NCBI GenBank assembly: GCA_038244055.1
Contig: JBBRTW010000188.1
Location: forward strand, 1 to 12,648
Length of the DNA: 12,648 nucleotides
Source: DASPKW01 sp038244055
GTDB taxonomy: Bacteria > Planctomycetota > Phycisphaerae > Tepidisphaerales > Tepidisphaeraceae
Direction of reading: 5' to 3'
In this document: one piece after another, positions 11,632 to 12,648 of the stretch
Position numbering within the stretch: the stretch's first letter is position 1
Layout: every line of letters starts with the position of its first letter
Program-made: the position numbers and the translations under genes
Notes under the pieces: model-generated
Database searches by the model: none
What the model saw: the letters and a program-made list of their open reading frames with translations, nothing else
Told to the model about the DNA's origin: nothing

Positions 11632-12648
11632 ATGCTGACAGCGTTTCTAGCCAGTGCGACCCCTGACACCAGCTCCTTCTGGATGCCCCGACAGGCCTCC
11701 ACCGTCGCGGGCGATGTCGATAGCATCTTCGGGTTCGTCTATTGGATTTGCGTCTTTTTCTTCCTCCTCATCACCGCCCTGGTGGTCTTCTTCACGCTCA
11801 AGTACCGGCACAAGGCGGACAAGCCGCACGAGTCGGCGGCCGGGCATTCGACCGCGCTGGAGTTGACCTGGACGATCATCCCCACGCTGCTGGTGCTGGT
11901 GATTTTCTACTACGGGTTCAAGGGGTACATGAAGATGACGGTGGAGCCGCCCAATCCGTATGAGATCAACGTCATCGGCAAGACCTGGAACTGGACCTTT
12001 ATCTACCCCAACGGCTACATCGGCACCGAATTGCACATCCCGATCAACACGCCCATTCGATTCGTGCTGCGCAGCGATGATGTGATCCACAGCTTTTTCG
12101 TGCCCGAATTCCGCACCAAGAAAGACGTGGTGCCCGGGCGCTATAACCGGTACTGGGTCGAGGCAACGGAGCTATCGGGGCCGAACGGCTTCGATATTTT
12201 CTGCGCTGAATACTGCGGATCGAATCACTCGACCATGCGGGCGAAGTGCGTCGTGGAGGAAAAAAAGGACTTCGAGAAATGGCTGGCGGATGTGTCCGAC
12301 TGGACCAAGACCAAGTCGCCGCTCGTGGCCGGTGAAGAGTTTTATAAAACCCGCGGCTGCGCCACCTGCCACACGATCGATGGAACTTCCGGCAAAGCCC
12401 CGAGTTGGAAAGACATGTTCGGCTCGCAAATTCCTCTCGCCGGCGGCGGGACGGTCCTGGCGGATGAGAATTACGTCCGCGAATCGATCTTCTATCCGCA
12501 GGCGAAGATTCACGCCGGCTTTGGCCCCCCCTCGGCGATGTCCAGCTTCCTCGGCCAATTCTCAGACCGCGACATCGACGCCATCATCGCCTACATGAAA
12601 TCCATCAGCGTCCACTTCAAAGGCGACCTCACCCCCTACCAACAAGTC
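11632..12648 (+). CDS. coxB: CoxB, cytochrome c oxidase subunit II with fused cytochrome c (caa3 type), 3' partial
   Basis: Subunit II of a heme-copper oxygen reductase, the electron entry point. 339 codons are visible with no stop before the edge. Two spans at about 31-56 and 78-97 form the hairpin anchor. The cupredoxin domain (about 108-210) has the KTWNWTFIYPNGYI aromatic stretch and a complete CuA site: H153 (VIHSFF), then C191, E193, C195, H199 and M202 in CAEYCGSNHSTM. A C-terminal cytochrome c domain follows (about 228-325) with CATCH (C243-H247) and probable axial Met M303 in GPPSAMSSFLGQFSD. This fusion marks the caa3 type, which takes electrons from ACIII directly or through a carrier. 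The visible end (IIAYMKSISVHFKGDLTPYQQV) is at the point where such domains finish, so little is missing. The ATG at 11632 has only a weak Shine-Dalgarno. Other cox genes (coxA, coxC) are expected to the right. Confidence 0.95.
   Translation, partial: MLTAFLASATPDTSSFWMPRQASTVAGDVDSIFGFVYWICVFFFLLITALVVFFTLKYRHKADKPHESAAGHSTALELTWTIIPTLLVLVIFYYGFKGYMKMTVEPPNPYEINVIGKTWNWTFIYPNGYIGTELHIPINTPIRFVLRSDDVIHSFFVPEFRTKKDVVPGRYNRYWVEATELSGPNGFDIFCAEYCGSNHSTMRAKCVVEEKKDFEKWLADVSDWTKTKSPLVAGEEFYKTRGCATCHTIDGTSGKAPSWKDMFGSQIPLAGGGTVLADENYVRESIFYPQAKIHAGFGPPSAMSSFLGQFSDRDIDAIIAYMKSISVHFKGDLTPYQQV

Overview
The window carries most of a respiratory gene cluster on the + strand: an Alternative Complex III (ACIII, quinol:cytochrome c/acceptor oxidoreductase) operon in the order actA-actB-actC-actD-actE-actF, then a small one-span membrane protein, a SCO/SenC copper chaperone, and the start of coxB. 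CoxB is subunit II of a cytochrome c oxidase with a fused cytochrome c domain (caa3 type), and it runs off the right edge. Upstream, on the same strand, lie the tail of an unrelated Pro-rich protein and a RegA/PrrA-type redox response regulator.

The organism is a GC-rich Gram-negative bacterium. The extended Tat-type leader on ActB (YWRSLEQ... then SRRKLL), the ACIII-SCO-caa3 gene order and the small dispersed intergenic repeats (CACCGCGGAGACGCAGAG type, GTGATGTGGCAGGC type, ATTCGCCATT type) fit Planctomycetota best. Verrucomicrobiota or Acidobacteriota cannot be excluded. This is inference from protein and repeat style, not from a marker gene.

Layout: 1-285, C-terminus of a secreted-looking hypothetical protein. 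286-493, AT-rich spacer built around a long imperfect inverted repeat. 494-1030, RegA-like regulator. 1031-1451, non-coding spacer with a dispersed repeat, a 12-bp tandem array, two hairpins and a possible promoter. 1452-10148, the six ACIII subunits, with repeat-bearing gaps between actD and actE. 10196-10480, small membrane protein. 10559-11596, SCO. 11632 to the edge, coxB.

How it works together (family knowledge plus context): the NrfD-like subunits ActC and ActF sit in the membrane, with quinol oxidation assigned to ActC. Electrons pass through the Fe-S clusters of ActB to the hemes of ActA and ActE, then to the cytochrome c domain and CuA centre of the caa3 oxidase. SCO would load copper into CuA. 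RegA beside the operon suggests redox- or oxygen-dependent control, but no sensor kinase is visible here.

I found no undescribed system. The core is a known but not very widely studied complex. The more unusual points are a His-rich insert in ActF, a repeat-like C-terminal tail on ActB, the actB start lying inside the fifth heme codons of actA, dispersed repeats inside the operon, and a small uncharacterised membrane protein.
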